This document shows, one piece after another, positions 44,591 to 53,801 of a stretch of DNA of 64,000 bases; the stretch's first letter is position 1; each line of letters opens with the position of its first letter. The DNA is from Pedobacter cryoconitis. GTDB lineage: Bacteria; Bacteroidota; Bacteroidia; Sphingobacteriales; Sphingobacteriaceae. The notes beneath the pieces were generated by a model. The model was not told where the DNA came from. It ran no database searches and was given only the letters and a program-made list of their open reading frames with translations. The stretch covers positions 1 through 64,000 of the forward strand of contig NZ_QLLR01000015.1 in the NCBI RefSeq assembly GCF_003259615.1, written 5' to 3'. The position numbers were made by a program, and so were the translations under genes.

Positions 44591-46009
44591 TTAGTCGAGT
44601 GCGCCAGATTTCATATTTCCTCCTTTGAGGTCCTTTTGTGTAATTTTTCCCTTAATTATAACTTTAATGACTGATGCAATGGAATCCGGTGCCGAAGCAG
44701 GAAGCATGATTACATTGCCCTTAAATTTCAACGTCCGGCCATCCGCTAATAAAGCTGCTGATTTAATCTGGTTATTCAACCCTGTAACTTCTATTTTACC
44801 TGCTGCCGGCCAGTCCAGTACGGTAAGATATAAAATAGTTTCCGCTCCGTTTTCTTTCGCTGTAATCCTTCCCCAGCTTACCTCTTCCAATGGATTTGCT
44901 TTGGAGGCATAAATGGCTTCTCCGTTAATTTTCATCCATTTCCCTATTTCGGCTAAGCGCTGTATACTCTCCTGGGGAAAAGTCCCATCTGGTTTTGGCC
45001 CTACATTCAACAGATAATTTCCGCCTTTAGAAGCAATATCCACCAGGTTTTTAATTAATACTGCCGTACTTTTCCAGTTGGTATCTTTTGTGCGGTATCC
45101 CCAGGTCCCATTCATGGTCATACAGGTTTCCCAGTCTTTACCGTCCAGTTCTTTACGGTCTGGTATTTTTTGCTCCGGTGTTTTGGTATCTCCGGAAAAA
45201 TTGGGTCTTTTTAAACGGTCATTGGTAATAATATTGGGTTGTAGTTTTAACAATTCCTGCAGTTTCAAGGCCGCTTTGTCCGTCATATTCGTGGGTGTAT
45301 CCCACCATAAAACAGCAATATCACCATAATTAGTAAGCAGTTCTTTAACCTGGGGCACGGCAACTTTATCAATATACTGATCAAATGTGGCTGTTTCCTG
45401 AGCAGGGTCCCAGTGTCCGTTATGGGCTAAAGTATAGGCATCAATTTTTGTAGAATCCGGATTTGCCCAACCTTCCCACATCAGCTTTCTTGCGGCAGAG
45501 CCTCCAGGATTATTCCAGTCTTGTGCGTGAGAATAATAAAAGCCAAGCTTGATGCCATATTTCTTACAGGCAGCAGCGAGTGGTTTTAATAAATCTTTAC
45601 CATAAGGGGTCGCATCGGCGATATTCCATTGGCTGGCTCCTGATTTAAAAAGTGCAAATCCGTCATGGTGTTTAGCGGTAATCACAATATACTTCATGCC
45701 TGCATCTTTAGCCATTTTCACCCATGAATCGGGATCATAACTTTGCGGATTAAATTCTCTGGCCTTCGCCTGATATTCAGCGACAGGAATTTTAGAACGG
45801 TTCATAATCCATTCTGCACCGCCCCTGTTTTGTTCGTGACCATGGTAAACTCCTGCCCATTGTGCGTAGACACCCCAGTGGATGAACATACCAAACCGGG
45901 CTTCACGCCACCATTTCATTCTTTCATCTTTGGAAGGCTCCGTAGTCTGAGCAGCGAGAAGCTGGCTGCAGGCAAGGAGGATCAATAGTATAGAACAGCA
46001 CTTTTTCAT
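44591..46009 (-). CDS. GH29 family alpha-L-fucosidase
   Basis: A secreted 472-residue enzyme (MKKCCSILLILLACSQLLAAQ). GH29 marks are RFGMFIHWGVYAQWAGVY, ITAKHHDGFALFKS, KLGFYYSHAQDW and the nucleophile strand DIAVLWWDTPTN (the Asp before TP); GGNYLLNVGPKPDG also fits. A small beta domain ends the protein. It is a retaining exo-fucosidase, expected to act in the periplasm on oligosaccharides imported by SusC/D. It lies between the other GH29 gene (25 bases) and GH3 (nine bases). Confidence 0.93.
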   Translation of the reverse strand: MKKCCSILLILLACSQLLAAQTTEPSKDERMKWWREARFGMFIHWGVYAQWAGVYHGHEQNRGGAEWIMNRSKIPVAEYQAKAREFNPQSYDPDSWVKMAKDAGMKYIVITAKHHDGFALFKSGASQWNIADATPYGKDLLKPLAAACKKYGIKLGFYYSHAQDWNNPGGSAARKLMWEGWANPDSTKIDAYTLAHNGHWDPAQETATFDQYIDKVAVPQVKELLTNYGDIAVLWWDTPTNMTDKAALKLQELLKLQPNIITNDRLKRPNFSGDTKTPEQKIPDRKELDGKDWETCMTMNGTWGYRTKDTNWKSTAVLIKNLVDIASKGGNYLLNVGPKPDGTFPQESIQRLAEIGKWMKINGEAIYASKANPLEEVSWGRITAKENGAETILYLTVLDWPAAGKIEVTGLNNQIKSAALLADGRTLKFKGNVIMLPASAPDSIASVIKVIIKGKITQKDLKGGNMKSGALD

Positions 46010-46034
46010 AAATATATTCGGTTAGATATTTGGT

Positions 46035-47942
46035 TTAGTCAATAGGCACCAGCTGAACTTCCAGCAATTTCATCAGTTCAGTTTTAGTGATTTTCAAAGG
46101 AGTTATCAAAAGATTATGTACTCCCGGATTAAGCTGGATTGTTCCTATTGCTTCAGTAATGGGAGCATTGGAAGCAAAAGAAGTGTTTTTTGTAAAGACC
46201 TGATCCGCGAGTGTCAAAGTATATTGCCCTCCGGTATCTCCTGCGGCTATATATCTGATCACTATTTTATACTGCGCAGTTGCTGTAGTGCGGAATTTCC
46301 AGCCTATCTTTTGATTAGCCGATTTCCAGTTATTGATATAATATTTATTGGCTTTACCGTCACCGAATTTGAAATTCACGTCTTTGTAATCAGCGTCAAA
46401 AGCAAGCAGCCTGGTTGTTAAACCTTCAGCCGCAACTAATCTGACCGGATCAATCTGCGGTATCCTTTGAATAGGTAAAACGATAACTGTATTCAGGGTA
46501 TCAGGCATTTGAGCTGGCAGACTGAATACAATTTCAGTACCTGCCTGTGTAATCGGAATTGCTATTTTTGATTTATCCTGAAGGAAGTAAGGCGTTCCTG
46601 TTTGCCGGCTTAAACCTCCTAAAGATAAACGGCGGTTGGCTGGCCAGTTGAAAACATGCAGATAGATTTTGTCTTTGCCCATCGTGGTTACTCCCCAGCT
46701 TTGCAGTGGCAATGTAGTTTTAGAAGCCTGTTCAATACTTTCTGCGTTTTTCTTGTTCCATATTGCAATGCCGTTCAGAATAGCCTGATCTGCCGCATCA
46801 AAAGTACCATCACCCTTGGGGCCGATATTTAATAAAAGGTTACCTCCGCGGGAAACTGCTTTAGCAAGCAACTGCACAAAAAATTCAACAGATTTATGGC
46901 TATGGTCGTGTTTAGAATAACCGTAAGATTCGTTGGTTGTAGGAATTGCTTCCCAATCGCCCGAAACAGGTGCAAATTCTGCGGGCCTGTCTCCTGTGTT
47001 CTGGTAATCTCCAAAATTCATATTGCCATTTCTGGCCAGTCTGCCGTTAACGACTACATTTGGATCTGCTTTGCGGATGGCCTCCAGAATCCGCAGGTTC
47101 TCTGAAAAAGGAAGTTTATGCGGGGTATCAAACCATAATATATCAGGATGGTATTTTTTGATTAACTCCAGAATCTGAGGGATCGCTTTTTCATCTACAT
47201 ATTTTACGGCCTTAGGAAGCCAGTCGGGGTGCTGATCATACCAGTTTGCCCCTCCTATCAATTGATCACCTCCAGGGTTCTTATATTCCCAGTCATTACC
47301 GGGTGCATTAGGGTCTTCCCAGTCAAAGGCATGCGAATAATAGAAACCGAATTTCATGCCCTGTTTTTTTGCCGCCGCAGCAAGCTCAGCTAAAGGATCT
47401 CTTTTAAAAGGAGTTTGGGCAGTCAGGTTAAAATCAGATATGGAAGAGGGATACATTGCAAAGCCATCATGGTGTTTAGCCGTGATAATAAAGTAGTTCA
47501 TGCCTGCATTTTTAGCGGACGTGATCCATTGGGCAGCATTAAAAGATACCGGGTTAAAGTCTTTGGCAAGCTCCAGGTAATCTGCTTTGGAAACTTTCTC
47601 TTTTCGCATTAAATGCTCTGAATAGCCTTCCACGTTTTTACCTTTCCATTCTCCTGCAGCTTGCGAATAGACACCCCAATGGACAAACATACCGAATTTC
47701 GCTTCTCGCCACCACCCGATCCGCTGGTCGTGGGTGACCATCGCCGTTTTCCACCATCCATTGACCGCCTGATCAATTGCCTTTTGATCTCTGGAAGCCG
47801 CAAAAGCCATTTGTCCGGCTTTTGACTGTTGAGCTTTATTGAACATGTCTTTGTCCTCATCCCCTGTCGTTTGCGCAAAGGCACTGGCAGTGAGTAACAC
47901 GATGGAACATAAAACAGGCAGTTTTAATAAAAAACGCTTCAT
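46035..47942 (-). CDS. GH29 family alpha-L-fucosidase with C-terminal carbohydrate-binding-like domain
   Basis: A 635-residue exported enzyme (signal MKRFLLKLPVLCSIVLLTASAFA). The catalytic barrel has KFGMFVHWGVYSQAAGEW, ITAKHHDGFAMYPS, FGFYYSHAFDWED and HPDILWFDTPHKL with the probable nucleophile Asp. After a small beta domain, about 130 extra C-terminal residues (IGWKFRTTATAQYKIVIRYI onward) form a beta-sandwich of carbohydrate-binding type absent from the neighbour. Two GH29 enzymes in one unit suggest different fucosyl linkages. First gene of the GH unit. Confidence 0.93.
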   Translation of the reverse strand: MKRFLLKLPVLCSIVLLTASAFAQTTGDEDKDMFNKAQQSKAGQMAFAASRDQKAIDQAVNGWWKTAMVTHDQRIGWWREAKFGMFVHWGVYSQAAGEWKGKNVEGYSEHLMRKEKVSKADYLELAKDFNPVSFNAAQWITSAKNAGMNYFIITAKHHDGFAMYPSSISDFNLTAQTPFKRDPLAELAAAAKKQGMKFGFYYSHAFDWEDPNAPGNDWEYKNPGGDQLIGGANWYDQHPDWLPKAVKYVDEKAIPQILELIKKYHPDILWFDTPHKLPFSENLRILEAIRKADPNVVVNGRLARNGNMNFGDYQNTGDRPAEFAPVSGDWEAIPTTNESYGYSKHDHSHKSVEFFVQLLAKAVSRGGNLLLNIGPKGDGTFDAADQAILNGIAIWNKKNAESIEQASKTTLPLQSWGVTTMGKDKIYLHVFNWPANRRLSLGGLSRQTGTPYFLQDKSKIAIPITQAGTEIVFSLPAQMPDTLNTVIVLPIQRIPQIDPVRLVAAEGLTTRLLAFDADYKDVNFKFGDGKANKYYINNWKSANQKIGWKFRTTATAQYKIVIRYIAAGDTGGQYTLTLADQVFTKNTSFASNAPITEAIGTIQLNPGVHNLLITPLKITKTELMKLLEVQLVPID

Positions 47943-48039
47943 TCTTTTTTACTATTGGTTATAACAGCAAGTAAGCTATAAAAACGTTTTATTATTCACC
48001 GCCATTTAGCATATGATTCAGCTTTTTTAGCATTCAGGG

Positions 48040-48909
48040 TTAAGATGCTATAAATTCTCTTTGATAACTCAACGGACTTTTTCCGGTAATGCCCTTAAAG
48101 CATTTATGAAAGCTGGTAAAGTTATTAAATCCGCTCTCATAACAGATCTGCTTTATATTTAGTCTGTTATCAATTAATAGTTTACAGGCCTGGCCTACTT
48201 TAATTTCCGTTAGGAATTGTGAGTATGTTTTTTGGGTGAAGGATTTAAAATATCTGCAAAAAGAATTAGGGCTGATCCGCGCTACATCTGCGATTTCCTT
48301 TAGTTCAATTCTATTCCTGAAATTAGCGAATGTATAATCATAAATATCCTGAATGCGGTCATTGGTCATTTCTTCTTTCACCGGGGAATAACCGATCGAG
48401 GATAAAAATTCTGATTGATCACATTTGGCAATTTCCTGTAAAGCCTGGATCATATAAATGATCCGGTCTGTTCCTTCGGTTTCCAGCATGTAATCCAGCA
48501 GCTGGGTCACTGTTCTTTTATTGTTGCCTTCTATCCGGATTCCGCGTTTAGCTTTATCAAGAATATCTTTAATCATTTTATTTTCCGGCATATTCAGAAA
48601 GTATTCTCCTAAAAATTTCTCCGAGAAGTGGACGACTTTAAAGTCAGCATAGTTCTCGGGATCTATAGTTGTAAAGTCTTCATCAAAACGCCAGTAATGC
48701 GGCAGGTTAGCACCGACAAGAACTAAATCGCCAGATTTAAATTCACTGATGCTGTCTCCAATAAATTGTGTTCCTTTTCCTTTGATAAAATAGATAAGTT
48801 CAGCTTCAGGATGATAGTGAAACTTATTGTTCATCCCAGGTTTCAGATCATGGCGCACAGTGAATGATTGTGCAGGGCTTTTTGAGATTTTTAGTAATTG
48901 TGGTTTCAT
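48040..48909 (-). CDS. AraC family transcriptional regulator with cupin sensor domain
   Basis: The 289-residue protein has an N-terminal cupin-like sugar-sensing domain (KFHYHPEAELIYFIKGKGTQ, SGDLVLVGANLPHYW) and a C-terminal double helix-turn-helix (about 190-285) with ISPNSFCRYFKSFTQKTYSQ and ICYESGFNNFTSFHKCFKGI. It lies 97 bases upstream of the GH29-GH29-GH3 unit and in the same direction, so it is the likely activator of that locus, responding to a sugar such as fucose. The ligand is inferred. Confidence 0.92.
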   Translation of the reverse strand: MKPQLLKISKSPAQSFTVRHDLKPGMNNKFHYHPEAELIYFIKGKGTQFIGDSISEFKSGDLVLVGANLPHYWRFDEDFTTIDPENYADFKVVHFSEKFLGEYFLNMPENKMIKDILDKAKRGIRIEGNNKRTVTQLLDYMLETEGTDRIIYMIQALQEIAKCDQSEFLSSIGYSPVKEEMTNDRIQDIYDYTFANFRNRIELKEIADVARISPNSFCRYFKSFTQKTYSQFLTEIKVGQACKLLIDNRLNIKQICYESGFNNFTSFHKCFKGITGKSPLSYQREFIAS

Positions 48910-49134
48910 ACGCTCTAAAATTAATCTTGATGATTCAAAGGACTGGCTATCTGCTGCAGGAACTTAGTGTCTGACTGGAAAGCGTTTTGAAAAAACTTTT
49001 CAGGATTACAAGCCATGCAGATAATCAAGCGGGTCAAATTTTGATTTTGTTTATATTCGGTTTCTAAAGTTGGGAAAACTATTTTCAATCCTGTTGTATG
49101 ATTTGCTCAAAAATATGTATAAAACAAACATTGC

Positions 49135-50052
49135 ATGGCAAGGAAGTTAAGTGAGGAAATTAAAATAGATCCGTCTGCTATACATCAAAACTTTAAAGAG
49201 TTAAGTATAAAATTGTTTTGCTGCCGGTACTGGATTCTGGAAGAGTGGGAATGTGATGATCTTAAAGTACCTTTCTGGCGGATTTATCATAATTCCGTTG
49301 GTGACTCTACGATCAGATTTAAAAATAGCACCATTCCGCTGAATAACGAAAATATCCTGATTATCCCGCCCAACACTTCATTTTCATCGCAATTAAAAAG
49401 AAATTTCAATTTTCAGGACGAGTCAATTATCGGCAGAAAATTCATAGAAACTGATGACCTCGCCACTTTAGCAGCACATGGTAAAGCAGATCATTTTTTT
49501 ACGCATTTTTCATTGGGCTATCCTTTGGATTTCGTGACTAATACCATTTATGTAATCAAACCGGACGAAACAATTGGTCATTTGCTGAAAGAAATCAAAA
49601 GAGCCTGCGTGACCGATCTGGTTACCAATATGAAGGAATCGTTACGGGTCAAACAGTTAATTGCAGCCTGTCTGTTGAATTTACCGGATGAGATATGGGA
49701 TTCAGGAAATATTGATCACCGGATTTTAAAGTCAATTAAGTTCATTGAGGGGAATTTCAGACGGAAAATAACGAATGAGCAACTGGCTGATACGGCAAAT
49801 ATGGCGGTCAATTCTTTTGCCCGGCTGTTTAAAATGAGCACCAAGATTACCACGCAGCAGTATATTCTAAAGTCAAGAGTGGAAGCAGGTTGCCATTTGA
49901 TGCACCATAGCAATAAGTCACTGGATGAGATCTCTTATGAATGCGGTTTTTCTGACCGGCATCATTTTTCCAAGATCTTTAAAAAGACGATGAAGGTTAA
50001 TCCTTCTGATTACAAAAAGTTATTAAAAATGGTTAACGGAATTAGTGAATAA
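49135..50052 (+). CDS. AraC family transcriptional regulator
   Basis: A 305-residue regulator, divergent from the other AraC gene. The N-terminal half (1-190) is cupin-like (RFKNSTIPLNNENILIIPPN) but diverged from its neighbour, so it likely senses another ligand. The C-terminal AraC domain includes MAVNSFARLFKMSTKITTQQ and ISYECGFSDRHHFSKIFKKT. It may regulate its own region or the DUF1080 gene; no direct evidence. Confidence 0.9.
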   Translation: MARKLSEEIKIDPSAIHQNFKELSIKLFCCRYWILEEWECDDLKVPFWRIYHNSVGDSTIRFKNSTIPLNNENILIIPPNTSFSSQLKRNFNFQDESIIGRKFIETDDLATLAAHGKADHFFTHFSLGYPLDFVTNTIYVIKPDETIGHLLKEIKRACVTDLVTNMKESLRVKQLIAACLLNLPDEIWDSGNIDHRILKSIKFIEGNFRRKITNEQLADTANMAVNSFARLFKMSTKITTQQYILKSRVEAGCHLMHHSNKSLDEISYECGFSDRHHFSKIFKKTMKVNPSDYKKLLKMVNGISE

Positions 50053-50098
50053 CCCCGTTAACCTGTGATGTAAAGCTCTGTAGTGATTATATAATGTA

Positions 50099-51142
50099 TT
50101 ATTTGATAGGGGTAATTACAATTTTCCTAAATTCAATCGGCCCGTGATCTCCTTGAAAGTAAATTGGCCCTGCTTCGGCTTCTTTACTGTCGAGTGCACC
50201 ACCTGTAATTCCCGGGATCTCCTGGTTACTGATCACCGTTTTTCCATTTGCTACCACAGTGACCATACGACCAATTAGTGTAATATCATAAGTTTGCCAC
50301 TGGTCTGGCCCTAAAGCGGCAATTTGATTGGGTGCAAGGAAGCCATAAACTCCGCTAAACAGGACGCTTGAAGGATGTGCTTCTTTAGGACTGTCTTCAA
50401 TCTGCACTTCATAACGGCCTCTTAAATAAACTCCGCTGTTACTGCCTTTTTGATATTTAAATTCTACGTGTAATTTAAAATCTGTAAATTTCTGGTCCGA
50501 TATTAAATTAGCACCTGAATGCGGACTTGTTAATACACCATTTTTAACAATCCATTGGTTTTCACCCAAAGCTTTCCACCCGGTCAGATCTTTTCCGTTA
50601 AACAAGGCAATCGGTTTAGCCCAGACTACCGGAGCGGTTCTATACAAATAAGGAGCTTTCACGCCTTTCCAATTATGTTTTTTCCCTTCGCTGGTCACCA
50701 AAGTTCCATGAATTTCATCACCGGTCAATTCGCCTTCTATCACAAAATCCTGATCCCCTTTTTCCCATTGTGGTGGAATGGTAAAGCTGAATTTACCATC
50801 TTTAAAGATCACTTTAGCGATTGGGCGCGCACTTCCGGACCCTCCAACAAAATAACCGGTCAGGGTACTGTATCCTGAAAGTTTAACTTCTAACCATGAG
50901 GGAACAGCTTTACCGTTTTCATCCATCGTAATGTCCCATCGGCCTATTAAATCTTTTGCAGCCGCCGCATTTTTAAGGCGGGCTGCCGGGGAATGGTCAG
51001 CTGCATATAGAGGGTTTACTGCTGCATATAGAGGATTCGCTATTGCATACAAAGGATTCGCTACTGCATACAGAGGATTTGCTACTGTGAAAGTGAGCAG
51101 ACTGCCTAAACTTAAAACAAGAAATTTCTTATACATATTCAT
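50099..51142 (-). CDS. DUF1080 (3-keto-disaccharide hydrolase-like) exported protein with repeated leader
   Basis: A 347-residue exported protein. After the signal core (FLVLSLGSLLTFTVA) the heptad ANPLYAx repeats four times (about 20-48). A lipocalin-like domain follows (LIGRWDITMDENGKAVPSW, about 64-165), then the DUF1080 beta-jelly-roll (PIALFNGKDLTGWKALGENQ, FKYQKGSNSGVYLRGRYEVQ, GPIYFQGDHGPIEFRKIVI). DUF1080 enzymes, as recently shown in Bacteroides and Sphingobacteriaceae relatives, hydrolyse 3-keto-glycosides or bind glycans. It is monocistronic. The repeated heptad comes from a 21-bp DNA repeat. Confidence 0.9.
   Translation of the reverse strand: MNMYKKFLVLSLGSLLTFTVANPLYAVANPLYAIANPLYAAVNPLYAADHSPAARLKNAAAAKDLIGRWDITMDENGKAVPSWLEVKLSGYSTLTGYFVGGSGSARPIAKVIFKDGKFSFTIPPQWEKGDQDFVIEGELTGDEIHGTLVTSEGKKHNWKGVKAPYLYRTAPVVWAKPIALFNGKDLTGWKALGENQWIVKNGVLTSPHSGANLISDQKFTDFKLHVEFKYQKGSNSGVYLRGRYEVQIEDSPKEAHPSSVLFSGVYGFLAPNQIAALGPDQWQTYDITLIGRMVTVVANGKTVISNQEIPGITGGALDSKEAEAGPIYFQGDHGPIEFRKIVITPIK
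51000..51083. repeat. 21-bp tandem repeat, four copies, in the DUF1080 leader
   Basis: Units at 51000, 51021, 51042 and 51063 (consensus GCTGCATATAGAGGATTCGCT, first 20 bases nearly constant) are in frame and encode the ANPLYAV/ANPLYAI/ANPLYAA/VNPLYAA heptads. Units differ from each other at two to six positions, so the array is not brand new. Confidence 0.9.
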
Positions 51143-51420
51143 CGTATTATAATGGTTTACTGATTTGGTATCATAAGATAGGATTTATTTAATTTCAAAT
51201 AAACCATATTTCCCATTATAATATATTCTTTACGAAGATTGCGCTTCAGGAAGCAGAAAAGTTATCCGCAAGAGCGGAGAAGGATTGCCGGGTTGAGTTA
51301 ATATGCCACTGCAAGATTAAGTTGATAAGTTATTACAGAATTGAGTTAATGGACTATGGTAGTAGTCCAAAAATACAATTAAAGCAATCCCGATCACTGC
51401 TCAATGATGACTAAAGGTTA

Positions 51421-51948
51421 TCAGGGTTTAACGTAATTAAAAACAATACTATCTTTAACAACGAGACCGCTCATTCCTTCTCCATTATAAGTAATTACAT
51501 ACTTTCCTGGTTTTTGAATAGCATAGCCCTTCAGCAAATCAACTTCGATAGCAAGACTGTCTCCCGGGTTTACTTTTTGATAACTGCTTGCTGGTGGCGG
51601 CATCATTCTTTTGGCCATCGCACCTTTGTAATTCGCTTCTTCTCCATTTACTTCTTTAACGTCAAGGTACTTGCTCATTAAAGGTTCAAACGGAGTGTGC
51701 CATTTGCAAAACTGCTGTACACTGTCTGTAGGGTTATAAACAGTAAATTTCAGTTTAACTGAGTCACCTGCTTTAATGCTGCTTTTAATTTGCATGGCGG
51801 CATAAATCTTTTCGCCAACCGGCCTTTTCCATGCCCTGTTAGTTGCGGCATCCTCTTTAACCTTCCTGGCTGAAGAAGTCGATGTTTGATTGCTGCAGGA
51901 AGAAAATGCCAGAACTGCAACGGATAATAGTGGAATAATTGATTTCAT
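51421..51948 (-). CDS. Lipoprotein with protease-associated Ig-like domain
   Basis: A 175-residue lipoprotein (lipobox FSSC, Cys18). The mature part is one beta-sandwich: VKLKFTVYNPTDSVQQF, CKWHTPFEPLMSKYLDVKEV, MPPPASSYQKVNPGDSLAIE and GYAIQKPGKYVITYNG. This wording closely follows the N-terminal domain of M35-type Lys-specific metallo-endopeptidases (KWHTPFEG...KRxxP...PGxSLxxxVDL...YxVxY), but the peptidase domain is absent. It might inhibit or bind a protease; this is inference. Divergent from the chitinase gene across 379 bases. Confidence 0.7.
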   Translation of the reverse strand: MKSIIPLLSVAVLAFSSCSNQTSTSSARKVKEDAATNRAWKRPVGEKIYAAMQIKSSIKAGDSVKLKFTVYNPTDSVQQFCKWHTPFEPLMSKYLDVKEVNGEEANYKGAMAKRMMPPPASSYQKVNPGDSLAIEVDLLKGYAIQKPGKYVITYNGEGMSGLVVKDSIVFNYVKP

Positions 51949-51975
51949 TTATTTAGTTTATTTGTTTTTCTGTCT

Positions 51976-52048
51976 GATGAACCCGATATGAATGAATAAT
52001 TTATTGCCCTGCGGATTTAATAATTATTTTAATCATATCGGGTTCATC
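51976..52048. promoter_or_regulatory. Perfect 16-bp inverted repeat in the lipoprotein/chitinase divergent region
   Basis: GATGAACCCGATATGA (51976-51991) and TCATATCGGGTTCATC (52033-52048) are exact inverted copies; inside, AATAATT and AATTATT can extend the stem. It starts 28 bases upstream of the lipoprotein start. The rest of the 379-base region is AT-rich leader for the chitinase gene. Confidence 0.6.
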
Positions 52049-52327
52049 GTATAAAAGTATATGTTTTATCAGCTATAGCTGCATCCCGGGCCATTTATTA
52101 GCTTAATATTTTATTGGTTTTATTGCGAATCATCATTTTCCAGGAGATTGAATAAAAGGATGCTTTTTAAGTATAACAACCTTCATACCAAGGAAAATTT
52201 ACTGTGTTTCAAGCGTATCACTGATTATCTTTATATATTAATTCTTTAATTTTAATTAAATAATATTTTGTTTTATACAAATTATGATGTTAGTTTTATG
52301 TTAAATCTATAACCTAAACCAACTATC

Positions 52328-53722
52328 ATGAAAACAAAAAAACATTTAAGATTAATGTTATTACCTGCACTATTACTCTTGTGTATGGCATCCTGTAAAA
52401 AGCAAGAGGCAGATTCCGCAATTCCTGACAACCAAATGAATGCGAACAACACAGCGGTGAATGGCGTTTCTGCAGCAAACTTTAAAGTAATTGGCTATGT
52501 ACCTTCCTGGGCCGGCGAAGTTAATCAAATTCAGTACAGTAAATTAACGCATATCAATTATGCTTTTATCCTTCCGACCGCTTCTGGTGGTTTCCAACCA
52601 TTAGAAAACCCTTCAAAACTTCAAAGCCTGGTGGCTACTGCACATGCTAATAATGTAAAAGTATTAGTATCAGTTGGCGGATGGAATAATGGTGATGACA
52701 GCGCATTTGAGGCTTTCGCTTCCAGCGCAGCCGGCCGTACAACTTTCACTAATAATGTAATCAATTTGGTGAATCAGTATAACCTGGATGGTATTGATAT
52801 TGACTGGGAATATCCTGACGCAGGAAATTCAGGTAATAATTATACAGCTTTAATGCAGCAGTTAAGCACTGCAATGCACAACAAAGGAAAATTATTAACC
52901 GCAGCTGTGGTTTCTTACAATGGCCCGGGTGTACAAAATGCAGTATTCGCTGCAGTAGATTTTTTAAATATTATGGCTTATGATGAAGGTGGAGCTAACC
53001 ACTCTACTTATGCGCTTGCTGTTCAGTCTTTAAACTACTGGGTGGGCAGAGGTCTTCCTGCAAGCAAAGCTAATTTAGGAGTTCCATTTTATGGCCGTTC
53101 TTCTAATGAGTATGTAGATTATAAAACCATTTTATCAAGAGGCGGAAGCCCAAATTCAGATTCTTATGCGGGAATCGGATACAATGGCATCCCTACCATT
53201 AAAAGCAAAACTAATCTTGCTTTTGACCAGGCTGGTGGTATTATGATCTGGGAGTTATCGCAAGATGCTACTGGCGCAAATTCGCTGCTGTCTGCAATTA
53301 ACCAGGTGGTAGTTTCCAGAGCGGGCAATCCAGGTGGGTCTATTCCAATCGGAAGTACAGTGACGCTAAAAGGGATCAATGGCCGCTATGTAAGTGGTGA
53401 AGATGGAGCAACAGCAATGACTTGTAACCGCACTGCGGCATCACCTGTGGAAACTTTTACGGTAGTTGATGCTGGAGGTGGTAAAATATCCTTAAGGAGC
53501 AAAGGTAAATATGTTTCGTCAGAAAATGGAACTCAGGCTATTACCTGCAGCCGCGCTACTGCTGGTGACTGGGAAAAGTTTGACTGGGTAACCAATGCAG
53601 ATGGAACAGTATCTTTCAGAGGAAATAATGGAAAATATATTTCAAGCGAAAATGGTGCACAGGCGATGACTTGTAATCGCGCAACGATTTCGGGCTGGGA
53701 GGCTTTTGGTATCAATAAATAA
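52328..53722 (+). CDS. GH18 chitinase lipoprotein with beta-trefoil/fascin-like C-terminal domain
   Basis: A 464-residue lipoprotein (MASC lipobox, Cys23). The GH18 barrel (about 53-330) contains SVGGWNN and the catalytic DGIDIDWEYPD with acid Glu161, and MAYDEGG and WELSQDA strands later. The C-terminal 120 residues consist of three repeats of about 40, each with GKYVSSENG-type and AMTCNRAT-type strands: GINGRYVSGEDGATAMTCNR, KGKYVSSENGTQAITCSR, NGKYISSENGAQAMTCNR. That is a beta-trefoil/fascin-like fold likely to bind chitin or other sugars. The enzyme would sit on the cell surface or periplasmic face. Ends in a shared terminator. Confidence 0.93.
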   Translation: MKTKKHLRLMLLPALLLLCMASCKKQEADSAIPDNQMNANNTAVNGVSAANFKVIGYVPSWAGEVNQIQYSKLTHINYAFILPTASGGFQPLENPSKLQSLVATAHANNVKVLVSVGGWNNGDDSAFEAFASSAAGRTTFTNNVINLVNQYNLDGIDIDWEYPDAGNSGNNYTALMQQLSTAMHNKGKLLTAAVVSYNGPGVQNAVFAAVDFLNIMAYDEGGANHSTYALAVQSLNYWVGRGLPASKANLGVPFYGRSSNEYVDYKTILSRGGSPNSDSYAGIGYNGIPTIKSKTNLAFDQAGGIMIWELSQDATGANSLLSAINQVVVSRAGNPGGSIPIGSTVTLKGINGRYVSGEDGATAMTCNRTAASPVETFTVVDAGGGKISLRSKGKYVSSENGTQAITCSRATAGDWEKFDWVTNADGTVSFRGNNGKYISSENGAQAMTCNRATISGWEAFGINK

Positions 53723-53736
53723 AATCTCAATTTATA

Positions 53737-53770
53737 AAAACAGGCTGCTCTAATGGAGCAGCCTGTTTTT
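53737..53770. terminator. Bidirectional terminator after the chitinase gene
   Basis: AAAACAGGCTGCTC (53737-53750) and GAGCAGCCTGTTTT (53756-53769) make a perfect 14-bp stem with a five-base loop; A/T runs on both sides serve both converging genes. Confidence 0.92.
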
Positions 53771-53801
53771 ATAGTTAACTTATTTCAACAATGACTTTAA
53801 C

